From Vallitalea okinawensis (GTDB taxonomy: Bacteria > Bacillota > Clostridia > Lachnospirales > PQDH01): a stretch of DNA of 64,000 nt. Numbering within the stretch: position 1 is the stretch's first letter; each line of letters opens with the position of its first letter. The DNA is taken from contig NZ_PQDH01000007.1 in assembly GCF_002964605.1 (NCBI RefSeq), forward strand, positions 62,001 through 126,000, written 5' to 3'. A program made the translations under genes and the position numbers. The notes under the pieces were generated by a model. That model searched no databases, was not told the DNA's origin, and was given only the letters and a program-made list of their open reading frames with translations. Shown here piece by piece: positions 18,135 through 28,474 of this stretch.

Positions 18135-20156
18135 TTAGTACTCTGAAATACTTAAGAGAATAGTTACTGCTTCAGCACGAGTAGCCGTCTCTTGTGGTTT
18201 ATAGGACCCATCTGGATACCCATTAATGATATTCATTTCTCGACATTTCCCTATCGCTATAGCCCCATCATCAGATAACTCATTTTGATCAATAAACTTA
18301 TCTTGACTTATAGCTATTTCTTCACCAAGTTTATATTCTATTAACTTAGCCACCATAATTGCTATTTCTTCACGAGTAATATCCTCTTCTGGCCTGAAAT
18401 CACCAACATTTACATCTAGAATACTTATGTTTTGAGCATTAGCAATTACATTACTATACCATGAATTTAAACTTACATCATCAAATGAAGATATTTTCTC
18501 TTCTTCTAATCCAAGTTCATTGATCAGCATAGTAACGAATTCAGCTCGAGTAATGGATGCATCTGGTGCAAATACCTCAGTACTTCGTCCCGAAACAAGT
18601 CCCTTTGCAGCTGCCTCTTGAACAATATTACCTGCCCAATGCTCTTTACAATCCTCAAATTGATCTTCATATTTCATTACAACATATTTACTAAAATGTT
18701 CAGTCTCAAATGTAATAGTTAATCCCTCTACTCTACTGCGGACAATCTCCCAATCACCACTTTCTTCATTTTGAACATAAACGCTTAGAAGCTCTTTATC
18801 TTCGTCTTGTATATCCAACTCATCTAATTTAAATGTAAACTTAGGCTTAAACTTATCAAAATTAATCTTATTTTTGTCTACAGTTATATTTAAATCATAG
18901 ATGGAACCGACAGGTTTAAGTTTATGACCTTTAGTAGAGCTAGCAGTTTTATTCTCTTGAGAATCTTCTATTATCTCTTTTGAAAACTGAATATCTCCTG
19001 ACATTTTTTTTAGCACTTGTGTATCAAGAGTTAAGCTCATATCTGATATATTAATGACCATATTTGTATCATTCTCAACTAGATACTGAGCATTGGTGCT
19101 AGAAATATTTATATTTAGTGACTCATCTAGTATGCTATCCATATTTACATAGACCGCTCTTGATACCTTTGCACTACCGGCACCCAGTTCATTTAAAGTC
19201 GCCTCAAATTGTTTTGCCTTTGTTTCTACAATCTTCTGTGTCAATTTAAGATTATCTTGATTAAGTACAAACTCCCCAGGGTTTTTAGGATCTTTCGTGA
19301 TAAGCTTCATTCCTTCAGGTGTTGCTTTTTCCATGGTCTTTTCAATAATGAAATCTAGATTTCTGGTTTTTAGAACCCCCAAACTATCAACTTCTTTGGA
19401 AGCATTTTCTATCTTGAAAGTATTTTTTAAGATATGCTCCATGGTTTCCATAGCATCATCAAAAGTTACTTGATCATCTTCTAAATACGCATCAAATGCT
19501 GTCACTACTTGATCTATAGCTTCCCGTTTAGCTGAAACACTTTGATTTTCATCTTCTAATTCTTCCCCAGCAATCTCTGTCATTTGTCGTATGACATCTG
19601 CTTTTGTTTCTTTGGAATAATGTTTCTTGGGATCTTTCATAATTTCTAGCCCCATGGATAGCGCTTTTTTATTATCTTTTTTTTCTCCATTTTGTGGTAC
19701 ATTAATGATAATCTCTTCTACCTCTTCTTCGTCTGAATTATTTTTTGACTTATCCCTTTTGTCTGAGGTATTAGAGCTTGAATTACTCCCCGTTACTACT
19801 GTAAAATCAAGTGTCTCCTTTTTACTGAGTGCGGACACCTCAATCTTATAATCTCCTACCCTCGCTGATTCAGGTAGCTTGAATTGGAATCGATAGTCAC
19901 CATTTCCATCGGTATCCACCTGATCAACATTGACAAGTCTTTCATTGTCCATTGATAGGACTTTAATGGTCACGGTTTTATATTTTTGAGCAACTTCATT
20001 TGCAGTTACTTGTCCTTCTCCAATATATAATGAGTTAAGTTTAAAATCATTATTAACTAGATTCAAGGATATACTCACATCGTCTGCAGCAAATGAAGGC
20101 ATTACAATACTTAATGCTAGAATTAATGATATTATCAAACTAATTAATCGTTTCAA
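18135..20156 (-). CDS. S-layer homology (SLH) domain surface protein, 673 aa
   Basis: Signal peptide of about 23 residues (ends MPSFAA). An N-terminal beta domain (about 25-120) is followed by an acidic, Ser-rich linker, a helical region (about 165-320), and a beta domain that ends in the phrase HFSKYVVM. Three SLH repeats follow (about 505-673; CKEHWAGNIVQEAAAKGLVSG, FRPEEDITREE, GYPDGSYKPQETATRAEA). SLH triplets bind pyruvylated secondary wall polymer, which keeps the protein on the cell surface. The pre-SLH beta module recurs in the large fibronectin-III proteins at 35-44 kb. The role beyond wall attachment is unknown. Confidence 0.85.
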   Translation of the reverse strand: MKRLISLIISLILALSIVMPSFAADDVSISLNLVNNDFKLNSLYIGEGQVTANEVAQKYKTVTIKVLSMDNERLVNVDQVDTDGNGDYRFQFKLPESARVGDYKIEVSALSKKETLDFTVVTGSNSSSNTSDKRDKSKNNSDEEEVEEIIINVPQNGEKKDNKKALSMGLEIMKDPKKHYSKETKADVIRQMTEIAGEELEDENQSVSAKREAIDQVVTAFDAYLEDDQVTFDDAMETMEHILKNTFKIENASKEVDSLGVLKTRNLDFIIEKTMEKATPEGMKLITKDPKNPGEFVLNQDNLKLTQKIVETKAKQFEATLNELGAGSAKVSRAVYVNMDSILDESLNINISSTNAQYLVENDTNMVINISDMSLTLDTQVLKKMSGDIQFSKEIIEDSQENKTASSTKGHKLKPVGSIYDLNITVDKNKINFDKFKPKFTFKLDELDIQDEDKELLSVYVQNEESGDWEIVRSRVEGLTITFETEHFSKYVVMKYEDQFEDCKEHWAGNIVQEAAAKGLVSGRSTEVFAPDASITRAEFVTMLINELGLEEEKISSFDDVSLNSWYSNVIANAQNISILDVNVGDFRPEEDITREEIAIMVAKLIEYKLGEEIAISQDKFIDQNELSDDGAIAIGKCREMNIINGYPDGSYKPQETATRAEAVTILLSISEY

Positions 20157-20247
20157 TGTAACCCTCCTACTTCACTCTCAAAAACTTACATTACAAGAAA
20201 GTCTTTGAAGAAATTTTTATTCAGTTTATAAATAATTCTACTTGAAC

Positions 20248-23200
20248 CTACTTAATTGTAAAGTTACATATTCCTTTATCTGAAAGTGCATTGGCATCAC
20301 TAAAGTTATCCCAAACAAAGACCTCAACTCGATATGTTCCTCTACTTAGATTTTCTGTTCCAAATCCCATTCTACAATCAATTCCACTGATATTTAATGC
20401 AACTGGTTCTAACATACCGAATCTTACCATCTTATCATCTTTTACGATTTTATATAATACTGTACCTGTGTCAACCTCTTCATTAATTGAAGTGATATTT
20501 GCCGAAATGGTGACGAACTCTCCTTCCTCAAATTCCACTTTAGGCGTTAAACTCATAAAGGATGTTGTCATAACATCTTCTACCATGACTTCTTTATCCG
20601 TTCCAATTCCAGCGATCCCCACTATAACTGCGTCGTGATCACTATGACGCCTTGCATCATCTTCATCAGAAATGATTGAATTAATATTCAACACGTCCAC
20701 TTTCGTATCCACTACTAAGTTCTGACTAACAAGAATATTGTCCAGTACTTGTGAATTACCTCCATAATTATATGTAAACTGTTCAGCCAATGGTAGCTCA
20801 TCAATCATATTAACCAATACTTGCTCTTCTCCTTCACCTTTTAGTGCTTTAACTGAATTTGAGAACTGGAAATCATTTAAATCACCTAATGCAACTATAT
20901 TAGCTTCAGGATTTGCAGCTAGAATAGTATCAATAAAGTCATTGACAAGTTGTGCTTGCTTAACTCGCTCCACTTCAGAATGCTTTATTGCAGGTTGGAT
21001 ATTGCCATAAGTTGCATTATCTCCACCCTTTGAACTAAAGTGGTTAGCTATAACGATGACTTCCTCTCCTCTAAAGATGAACTCTGCTGCAAGAGACTTT
21101 CTTGTATCATTAAATGCTTCCTCAGTAGCTGCTATTCTCCCAGGATTTAACGTTAAATGACCTTGCTGGTCTACTTCAACGGTATCTGTTGAACCACCTT
21201 TAGCCACACCGGCTTTTAGAGTAACTCTATCTGGATTGTATAAATAGCCTACACGAATATTACCGCCAGGCTCTCCACCTTCTTGATCATCTACTGGTGG
21301 AATATCCGTCCAAGCATACTCCGGACCGCCTAATTCTTTTATTTTATTAATAAATGCACCATAAACTTCACTAGCATCGACTACAGTACTACCAGTCCCA
21401 CCTGCCTTACCATCATTATCTTGTACTTCTACAAGACCAATTATATCTGGTGAACCTAAATCGTTCACAATGGCATCTGCAATACCAACTGTTTTACTTT
21501 CTTTATCATCTCCGCCATGATTATAAACATTGTATGAAGCAATAGTTAATTCGTCCTCATTTTTGTCAAACTGAAGACTATCCTCTTCCCTATCTGCATT
21601 AGTGAATGTTGGTAACTCCTTTGTGATATATACTTGATATGCTCCCCATTCATAGTCCATTAATCCTTCTACAGTTTCTGATGAGGTAGCACCTGGTTCA
21701 ATCGATTTAATATCTCCAAGACTAACTATCGCCCCATTTAATTGAAGAATTTCTGTATTTACATCATCTTCTTGGAGAATAACACCACCCATAATGGATA
21801 GATCTTCATCTTCTTTGGCTATGGCTCCATTGTCAGGAACAACTGCTAATACTCTGTTATGTTCTGGAGCCACTACAAGTGGATTATCTATTACAACTCT
21901 CATAGATTCTAGAGATTCATAAAAATCTATAGCATACTTTGATTCATCATACTCTTCAAAGTTATCACTACTAATTAAATCGTGTGGCACTGTACGTCCC
22001 TTTTCACCTAAACGTATTGCTTCTGGTAATGCATTGCCTTTTGACACAACCTCTACGTCACTGGCTTCAATAGAAGTCACAGTTAATTGATTTTCTTGGT
22101 CATAGGCATAGAAATCCATTTCTTTAACATATTCATTAACCATTCCTGTTACTTTTACTTTATCCCCAACTTCAACATCAGTACCCGTAAAAACGAAGAT
22201 GGCATCTGACGTAGCACTCTTCCCATCACTTGTTTCAGCCTGCATGTAGAATCCTGTGATTCTCTTACCGCCCATAAAATCAAATTTATAATCCAGTATG
22301 CCTGTAACAATTCCTTCTACCCTTTCAACAGTTTTCAAAATATAAGGTGATTGATGAGACCCTCCCTGGATTTCAGATATTGTTACCTCTCCTACTGACT
22401 CTAATACCGTTAAGTCCAATGTCAATACTTCACTATTTGTTAACTCTTCTTTAATTGCTACTGCTTTTAGTGTTGTATCACTATTAATAATGATTGGTTG
22501 AGTATAAAGGAAAGAGTTACTATCTGGTTGGCTTCCATCTAATGTGTAATAAATTTCTGCACCTTCTGTTAGTGTTAAGAGGATTACTTCCGCCCCTTTC
22601 TCAATTGAACCTGATTCTACATTTGCTTTTATCTTCCTAACTCGACTTGAATCTTCAGTAATATCCAACTCATTTGGCGAAACTAGTACATACTTTCCAT
22701 ATGAGTAATGAACAACTCCCACAACACTTTCATAGATTACACCACTCTCAAGCCATGTGCCATCTATGGGTTTAAGTCTAAAATCACTATTACCATTTTC
22801 CACTTTAAATTCTCTTCCATATTCAGGTCCTGAAATCACCTTTACATTTTCTACCTTAATTAGTTGACTTTCATAAGCTTCACCTATATCACCGAGACCC
22901 ACAACTGATGGCATAACTTCACCTGTACCAGTTACTTTAAAGTCTGATAAATAGGCTACATCTATATAGCGATAGCCATAATAACTACTTAACTCACCAT
23001 ATACTTCAATGGTGTCCCCTATTTTCAAATTCGGTTCACCATTAAATCGAATTCCAATGGCAGCTGTATTATCCTGAATAAATACATAGCCTTCAGCCTC
23101 ATTTTCTGTGACCGTTCCCATAACCTTCACAATACTTCCATCATCATTATTCTTGGCTGTCGCGATATCCATGACAGTTTGCTCATCTCTAATGGTATAT

Positions 23201-24048
23201 TCGAAGGTTACCAAGTCACTATCTTCAAGCCCATCTTTGATAGCTTGAGTTAATATAGTTGTATCCTTATTTATTTCTATAGGATTTTCATATTTCACCA
23301 TAGATGGTGAGGTCCCCTCAACAGGATCTATAGCATACTTTATGATGGCTCCCGAGGTTGTACAAGCCAATGTTATTTCTGTCCCTTCAGAAACTTCACC
23401 TGAAGGTTGACTAGCTGAAACATTAGCCACTTTAGTAGAGCCATAGCTAGCTATATGCGATCCTAGATAATCAAAGGTATTTTTAGCATATTCAATCCAT
23501 TCACCATTATCTCCTGGATCTTGTTCACCTGTAAGACCTTTCATTACGTTCGGCTCTCTCACATATGTATGGTCTTTACCAAAATCCTTATCACCAGAAA
23601 TACCAATTCTATCTATTTCTTCTATATCACCTTTATATAAAGCAACTTGATCATCACCATTAAATGATATGTTACCGGTTCCATACGATAAATTTTCATC
23701 TAATTTTTGAATAGTAGACTCGTCAAAACTACTATGATATACTACAAATACTTTGCCATGGTTTAGTGTCTGTCCTTCTTCAAATTGGTACATGAGATTA
23801 AACTCACCATCGCCATTATAATCCTTCATCAAATTATAATTGCTTAAGTTTACAGTATTTCCTGTACCATTATAAATTTCTATGGCCTTATTATAACTAC
23901 TTCCTTCAATATACTCTGAAATAAATAAATCTTCAGCATAGGTCACACTCGCCTGAACATGTTCAACCCTATACATGTTCAAACAAGATAGAGTCATCAC
24001 AAATACCATTACCCCACTCAGTATTCTCTTGATGGTACCTTTTTTCAT
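20248..24048 (-). CDS. Large secreted nuclease: lamin-tail, OB-fold and endonuclease/exonuclease/phosphatase domains
   Basis: 1266 aa. Signal peptide, lamin-tail domain (about 38-150; FISEYIEGSSYNKAIEIYN), a chitobiase-type beta-sandwich (about 205-290), an OB-fold (about 300-390), a second chitobiase-type domain and a second OB-fold, then an endonuclease/exonuclease/phosphatase domain (about 835-1145). Catalytic motifs seen: ASYNVYN, IGLVEVQDN, VIANHFSS, ALGDLNDFQ and RHSDHDAV, so the nuclease is probably active. A C-terminal beta domain follows. The architecture resembles YhcR/ExeM extracellular nucleases, which degrade outside DNA for phosphate and nucleosides. No SLH domain or sortase signal is seen, so it may be released. 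A divalent metal requirement is inferred from the family. Confidence 0.9.
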   Translation of the reverse strand: MKKGTIKRILSGVMVFVMTLSCLNMYRVEHVQASVTYAEDLFISEYIEGSSYNKAIEIYNGTGNTVNLSNYNLMKDYNGDGEFNLMYQFEEGQTLNHGKVFVVYHSSFDESTIQKLDENLSYGTGNISFNGDDQVALYKGDIEEIDRIGISGDKDFGKDHTYVREPNVMKGLTGEQDPGDNGEWIEYAKNTFDYLGSHIASYGSTKVANVSASQPSGEVSEGTEITLACTTSGAIIKYAIDPVEGTSPSMVKYENPIEINKDTTILTQAIKDGLEDSDLVTFEYTIRDEQTVMDIATAKNNDDGSIVKVMGTVTENEAEGYVFIQDNTAAIGIRFNGEPNLKIGDTIEVYGELSSYYGYRYIDVAYLSDFKVTGTGEVMPSVVGLGDIGEAYESQLIKVENVKVISGPEYGREFKVENGNSDFRLKPIDGTWLESGVIYESVVGVVHYSYGKYVLVSPNELDITEDSSRVRKIKANVESGSIEKGAEVILLTLTEGAEIYYTLDGSQPDSNSFLYTQPIIINSDTTLKAVAIKEELTNSEVLTLDLTVLESVGEVTISEIQGGSHQSPYILKTVERVEGIVTGILDYKFDFMGGKRITGFYMQAETSDGKSATSDAIFVFTGTDVEVGDKVKVTGMVNEYVKEMDFYAYDQENQLTVTSIEASDVEVVSKGNALPEAIRLGEKGRTVPHDLISSDNFEEYDESKYAIDFYESLESMRVVIDNPLVVAPEHNRVLAVVPDNGAIAKEDEDLSIMGGVILQEDDVNTEILQLNGAIVSLGDIKSIEPGATSSETVEGLMDYEWGAYQVYITKELPTFTNADREEDSLQFDKNEDELTIASYNVYNHGGDDKESKTVGIADAIVNDLGSPDIIGLVEVQDNDGKAGGTGSTVVDASEVYGAFINKIKELGGPEYAWTDIPPVDDQEGGEPGGNIRVGYLYNPDRVTLKAGVAKGGSTDTVEVDQQGHLTLNPGRIAATEEAFNDTRKSLAAEFIFRGEEVIVIANHFSSKGGDNATYGNIQPAIKHSEVERVKQAQLVNDFIDTILAANPEANIVALGDLNDFQFSNSVKALKGEGEEQVLVNMIDELPLAEQFTYNYGGNSQVLDNILVSQNLVVDTKVDVLNINSIISDEDDARRHSDHDAVIVGIAGIGTDKEVMVEDVMTTSFMSLTPKVEFEEGEFVTISANITSINEEVDTGTVLYKIVKDDKMVRFGMLEPVALNISGIDCRMGFGTENLSRGTYRVEVFVWDNFSDANALSDKGICNFTIK

Positions 24049-24379
24049 TTGTTATTCCTCCTCATATTAATACATTTGACAGCTTATTGAGATTGACTCC
24101 CTCAATATATTCCTAAGTTGTTTTAAAATGAGTGGTTTATACTTGAATCGTATTCCACAAAATTTAATACCTGTCGACCAACAACTAAACAAGGAATAAT
24201 TCACCATCATGATTTTAAATATATCATATAACAATATTTTTTACAACACCTCTGCTATTTTATAGAGTTATTTTAGTAATATTACATAAAAAAAGTGAAG
24301 TAATTCTGCTTCTCCCATTAATCATTTGGTAAAAATTAATAGAGGATGACTAACTTGGCAACTAATCATCCTCATAATC
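24049..24379. other. Intergenic region between nuclease and mannosidase genes
   Basis: About 330 bp without a convincing gene. It holds the mannosidase terminator at 24342-24373 and AT-rich DNA upstream of the nuclease; I could not fix a promoter there. Confidence 0.5.
24342..24373 (-). terminator. Terminator after the GH38 gene
   Basis: An 8-bp perfect stem GAGGATGA / TCATCCTC with a 16-nt loop, followed on the minus strand by TATTAATTTTTACC. Confidence 0.55.
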
Positions 24380-27300
24380 TTACATTATATTTAATTTAAA
24401 CGTTTTAATCTCATAAGGTTTTATATCAAATTCAAAAACACCACTTTTTACCACAAGTTCATTCATTTCATGTCTTTCTTCAAGATCGCACTCATAGACA
24501 GCTTTAATCTCTTTAAAGAAATTAATCTTAGCTTTAGTTCTTCGATTATAACATTCATAAACACGAAGAATAACCTCGTTACTTTCTTCTGCTTGTTTAA
24601 CGACTTCCATTATAACATTCTCTTGATCAATGGACACAAAAGACAACTCTTTAGGAAGATCTCCTTCTTGCTTGTCAATGACGGTTGTGTAGACAGGGCA
24701 ATTTAATCGATAGCCCATCTCCACTGTTTTAGCTTTCTTCCAATTGCCTGTATGTGGGTATATTGAATAAGTAAAGTGATGTACTTCGCGGTCAGCATCC
24801 TCATTTGGTGATGTCGCTGATTTTAATAATGTCAATCGCATAACACCATCTTTGATATCATGCCCATACTTACAGTCATTTAATAAACTTACACCATATG
24901 CATCTTCGGATAGATCTGCCCACTTATGTCCACATACTTCAAATTTAGCCGTATCCCAGCTGGTATTCCAATGTGTTGGACGCTCTACATTACCAAATTG
25001 AATATCATAAGTTGCCTTTTCTGCATGTATATCAACAGGGAAGGCTGCTTTCAATAATACTTGTTTTTCCTTCCAATCAACCGTTGTTTCAAAATCAATA
25101 CGATCAATATCTCTATAGATGGTCATTAACTGTGTTATGGTTGAGTCCACAAAAGTTTTTTTAATTTCTAAGGTTCCTTTAAGAGGACCTTCTTCAACTA
25201 CTTTAATGCTTTCAACATCGTTAACTTCCCACATCTTTTCTTGGTAATAAATATTAATATCCCATGCATCGTAATGAATTGGCTTATCTTCAAAAGCTTG
25301 AATCACATTAGCCCTATATCCTTCTTTTAAAACTTGTCGCTGAACTCTTTTATCATATAGTGAAGTGATATTAGCATTTTCATCTAATTGAATGTCAAAG
25401 AACTTATTCTCTAAGTGAGATGTTGTTACAACCATCTCACTCTCTTTTGGTTGAATATCCTTTATAGGAAATGCCTTATATCCTTTAGCAGGTATATTGT
25501 CGGCATAGAAAGTTATTCTTTCACCATCTATATCCAAATCAATAATCTCATTTCTATTAAAAGATGTAGGATTATAGACTACAACAGATTTCTCATCAAT
25601 TTCTATGTTAGATGTAATTGCATCCATTGCTTTTTGTTTCAGTTTTTTACCTTTTTCTATAATCATTTCATATTGTTCTTTGGAATCCTCATATACTTTC
25701 TTAATGGATGAACCAGGTATAATATCATGAAATTGATTGAGACAAATGATTTCCCAGCCCTCTTGTATATCAGCCTTAGGATAGTCTATTCCTTCAACTA
25801 AATTTCCTATTGTTGATAACCATTCTACGTCTTCATATAAGAATTCTGACTTTCTGTTATAACGCTTATTCCTTGCCATACTGGTTAAAGTACCACGATG
25901 GTATTCAAAATACAATTCCCCTACCCATTTAGGCAATCTAGGGCTATTACCAACCCTCTCATCCAATGTTTCAAAATACTCCGTTGCAGTTGACATCTGT
26001 ACAACTGGTATACCTGGAATACCCTTTTCAAGACGTCTAGCAGTCTCTAACATCTCTTTTGTTGGACCACCACCACCATCCCCATAACCAAAGCTAATTA
26101 ACACTTCATCATGAAGATCTTTTTGTTGATACCTTTCCCAGGCTCCTTTTACAGAAGGTGCATCAATAAAACCATTATATGTTGTAAAATAACGTTCTGG
26201 CAGGTTATCAAAATTGGCAGTAGTTATAAAATGAGTTAGAACCTCTGATCCATCTAACCCCGCCCACTTAAAAGAGTCATATGGTAGTTTGTTATATTCA
26301 TTCCAACTAATCTTTGTCGTCATAAAGTAATCAATACCTGATTTTTTTAATATTTGAGGAAGTGCTGCACTGTAACCAAATACATCTGGAAGCCATAAAA
26401 TCTTATTTTCTACACCAAACTCCTCTCTAAAAAAGCGTTTACCATGAATGATTTGGCGTACTAATGATTCTCCAGAGCTCAAGTTGCAATCTGCTTCAAC
26501 CCACATGCCACCTTCTGGTTCCCATCGCCCTTCTTCTATACTTTTTTTCACAGCTGCATATAATTCTGGTCGTTCTTCTTTTAAAAATTGGTAGAGTTGG
26601 GGCTGACTTGACATAAATATGTATTCAGGATACTGTTTCATAAGCTCAAGAACCGTCGCAAAACTTCTTTGAACCTTTTGCCTTGTCTGAGCTAAATCCC
26701 AAAGCCAAGCAACATCTATATGAGTATGACCGACACACTTGGCTACAATTCCTCTATCCTCACAGAATTGCCCGTAGAATTCTTCAGTCAAGTAAGCGAT
26801 CGCTTCCTCTACACTTTCATTAAATTCCTTTGAATAGGGTTTTCTTAAATCTAAAAGGTTGATAGCTTTCTCCAAATAACCAATTGTATCAATTCTTTCC
26901 TTATCTTCTTTTGGCAATAATTTTACTACTTCTAATGGTACATGGATATCATAATATAATTGCTCCACTTTAGTATCCAATACAGAAATAAGATTTTTAC
27001 ACTCTGAGAGTTCTTCAATCATCCCCCCATAAGCTTGCAAATCAATAACATATTTTTCACCTATCTGAGCCTTTTCACTAAGTAAGGTTTCTCTGTGATT
27101 GACGTCTAATCCTTGTACCAATGTCCCATTTTTAAATATTAAGAATTGTGGATTACTTGCATCCCAACCGTCTTCATGACCGGTTTGTATTCTATGCACA
27201 ACTGTTTTACCACTATAATTTTCTGGAATCTCAAATACAAACCTGAACCAACAACTCTGATCTTTTCCTCCCCATCTATCATTCTTAAAAAAATCCACCC

Positions 27301-27445
27301 ATGGTGTAGAGCATTCATCAACTTCTACTGGTTTATGATAAAGTCCTTCTTTCATCTTTAATTGCTCAATGGTTGTCGTATCAACGTACTTAAGCTCTCT
27401 AAGTTCCTTTAAAATACGTTCTATTCTTTCTGCTCTAAAAAACAT
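24380..27445 (-). CDS. Alpha-mannosidase, glycoside hydrolase family 38
   Basis: 1021 aa from the ATG at 27445, which follows GGAGGTG at good spacing; the frame stays open 108 nt further upstream but without a ribosome site. No signal peptide, so it acts in the cytoplasm. Domains: an N-terminal beta domain, the GH38 catalytic barrel (about 235-500) with zinc ligands in GHTHIDVAWLWD (near 240) and nucleophile Asp near 355 (WLPDVFGYS), the middle helical domain with the HDIIPGSS signature, and a beta C-terminal region. It releases alpha-linked mannose from imported oligosaccharides. It follows an AraC regulator and a Gfo/Idh/MocA oxidoreductase on the same strand, probably one operon. The linkage preferred is unknown. 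Confidence 0.94.
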   Translation of the reverse strand: MFFRAERIERILKELRELKYVDTTTIEQLKMKEGLYHKPVEVDECSTPWVDFFKNDRWGGKDQSCWFRFVFEIPENYSGKTVVHRIQTGHEDGWDASNPQFLIFKNGTLVQGLDVNHRETLLSEKAQIGEKYVIDLQAYGGMIEELSECKNLISVLDTKVEQLYYDIHVPLEVVKLLPKEDKERIDTIGYLEKAINLLDLRKPYSKEFNESVEEAIAYLTEEFYGQFCEDRGIVAKCVGHTHIDVAWLWDLAQTRQKVQRSFATVLELMKQYPEYIFMSSQPQLYQFLKEERPELYAAVKKSIEEGRWEPEGGMWVEADCNLSSGESLVRQIIHGKRFFREEFGVENKILWLPDVFGYSAALPQILKKSGIDYFMTTKISWNEYNKLPYDSFKWAGLDGSEVLTHFITTANFDNLPERYFTTYNGFIDAPSVKGAWERYQQKDLHDEVLISFGYGDGGGGPTKEMLETARRLEKGIPGIPVVQMSTATEYFETLDERVGNSPRLPKWVGELYFEYHRGTLTSMARNKRYNRKSEFLYEDVEWLSTIGNLVEGIDYPKADIQEGWEIICLNQFHDIIPGSSIKKVYEDSKEQYEMIIEKGKKLKQKAMDAITSNIEIDEKSVVVYNPTSFNRNEIIDLDIDGERITFYADNIPAKGYKAFPIKDIQPKESEMVVTTSHLENKFFDIQLDENANITSLYDKRVQRQVLKEGYRANVIQAFEDKPIHYDAWDINIYYQEKMWEVNDVESIKVVEEGPLKGTLEIKKTFVDSTITQLMTIYRDIDRIDFETTVDWKEKQVLLKAAFPVDIHAEKATYDIQFGNVERPTHWNTSWDTAKFEVCGHKWADLSEDAYGVSLLNDCKYGHDIKDGVMRLTLLKSATSPNEDADREVHHFTYSIYPHTGNWKKAKTVEMGYRLNCPVYTTVIDKQEGDLPKELSFVSIDQENVIMEVVKQAEESNEVILRVYECYNRRTKAKINFFKEIKAVYECDLEERHEMNELVVKSGVFEFDIKPYEIKTFKLNIM

Positions 27446-27545
27446 AAAGGCACCTCCTGAATTCTTGAGTATTATGCTAATAACATCATTATATTCGAAA
27501 GGTGCTTTTATTAAAATATTAGTATCGGACTTTGTTTTAAGTTTT

Positions 27546-28436
27546 TTAGACATCTACAGTATTTATTCGGAATACTCCTGGTGGGTATCCTTCTTCTCGC
27601 TTGAAAAATTGATTAAAATAATATTCACTTGAAAAACCTAACATCTCGGATATTTCTTTAATGGACTGATCTGAATTTTTGAGTAACTCTTTAGCTCTCT
27701 TTAATTTAATCTTATTAATATATTGTTTCGTAGAAATACCCGTTTCTTTTTTTATAATGCGGCTAACTTGTTTATCGCTTAGATACATAAATGTAGCTAT
27801 ATCCTTTGTGATAATTGGACTATGAACATTATCTTCCACATACTGCTTAATCTGTTTAAATCGATAATCACCCTTTTTATGTTTTAGAGGAACTTTATAA
27901 CTAATGGTCATATCTTCATTGATAACTTGAACTGTTGATAAAAGAATCAAGAGAATATAATGCTTTATAGCACTATAAAAACCTATCTTCTCCTCATAAG
28001 CACAAATAAGTACTTTTTCAAATAAATCAAGTATACCATTATTATCATCAAAGGGTTTACAGACAGCTTTTTTAAGTCTTTCATTCACAATAGTTTGTTC
28101 AATATCTGTGTCATTATTAAGGGTTATGGCACAATTCATACTGTACTCAACATATTTTTTGCCATCAATATTGAGTTGCTCATGATATTCACCAGGTCTT
28201 GTTATATAGAATTGATTTTTTTTAATTGTAAATTCATGTTGATCTGTTCTAACTATAGATTCACCTTCAGCTACAAAATGAAACTCATAAGTAGAATGGG
28301 TATGTCTACCTATTTTCCAATCATTTTCAATAGCCATTACCCTAAACCAATACATTTCAATATCAAAAGAATCCATTTTGAATTTTAAATCAAGCTGAGA
28401 TAACTTTCGTGATGCCTTTGCAATGTCATGCACCAT
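27546..28436 (-). CDS. AraC-family transcriptional regulator
   Basis: 296 aa. The N-terminal half is a cupin-type sensing domain (about 40-130; GRHTHSTYEFHFVAEGE, FYITRPGEYHE), and the C-terminal 100 residues hold two AraC helix-turn-helix motifs (TKDIATFMYLSDKQVSRIIK and IKEISEMLGFSSEYYFNQFFK). It starts with ATG behind GGAGG. The gene lies between the oxidoreductase (38-bp gap) and the mannosidase (100-bp gap), so it probably controls this mannoside-use operon. The ligand is likely a sugar, by analogy with the family. Confidence 0.92.
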   Translation of the reverse strand: MVHDIAKASRKLSQLDLKFKMDSFDIEMYWFRVMAIENDWKIGRHTHSTYEFHFVAEGESIVRTDQHEFTIKKNQFYITRPGEYHEQLNIDGKKYVEYSMNCAITLNNDTDIEQTIVNERLKKAVCKPFDDNNGILDLFEKVLICAYEEKIGFYSAIKHYILLILLSTVQVINEDMTISYKVPLKHKKGDYRFKQIKQYVEDNVHSPIITKDIATFMYLSDKQVSRIIKKETGISTKQYINKIKLKRAKELLKNSDQSIKEISEMLGFSSEYYFNQFFKREEGYPPGVFRINTVDV

Positions 28437-28474
28437 AACTCCTCCATTAAGATTTTTTCTTCATTATTTTAATC

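Noticed and set aside
27446-27553. N-terminal extension of the GH38 mannosidase (36 codons)
   Set aside because: A strong ribosome site precedes the internal ATG at 27445, and the extension would overlap the end of the AraC gene.
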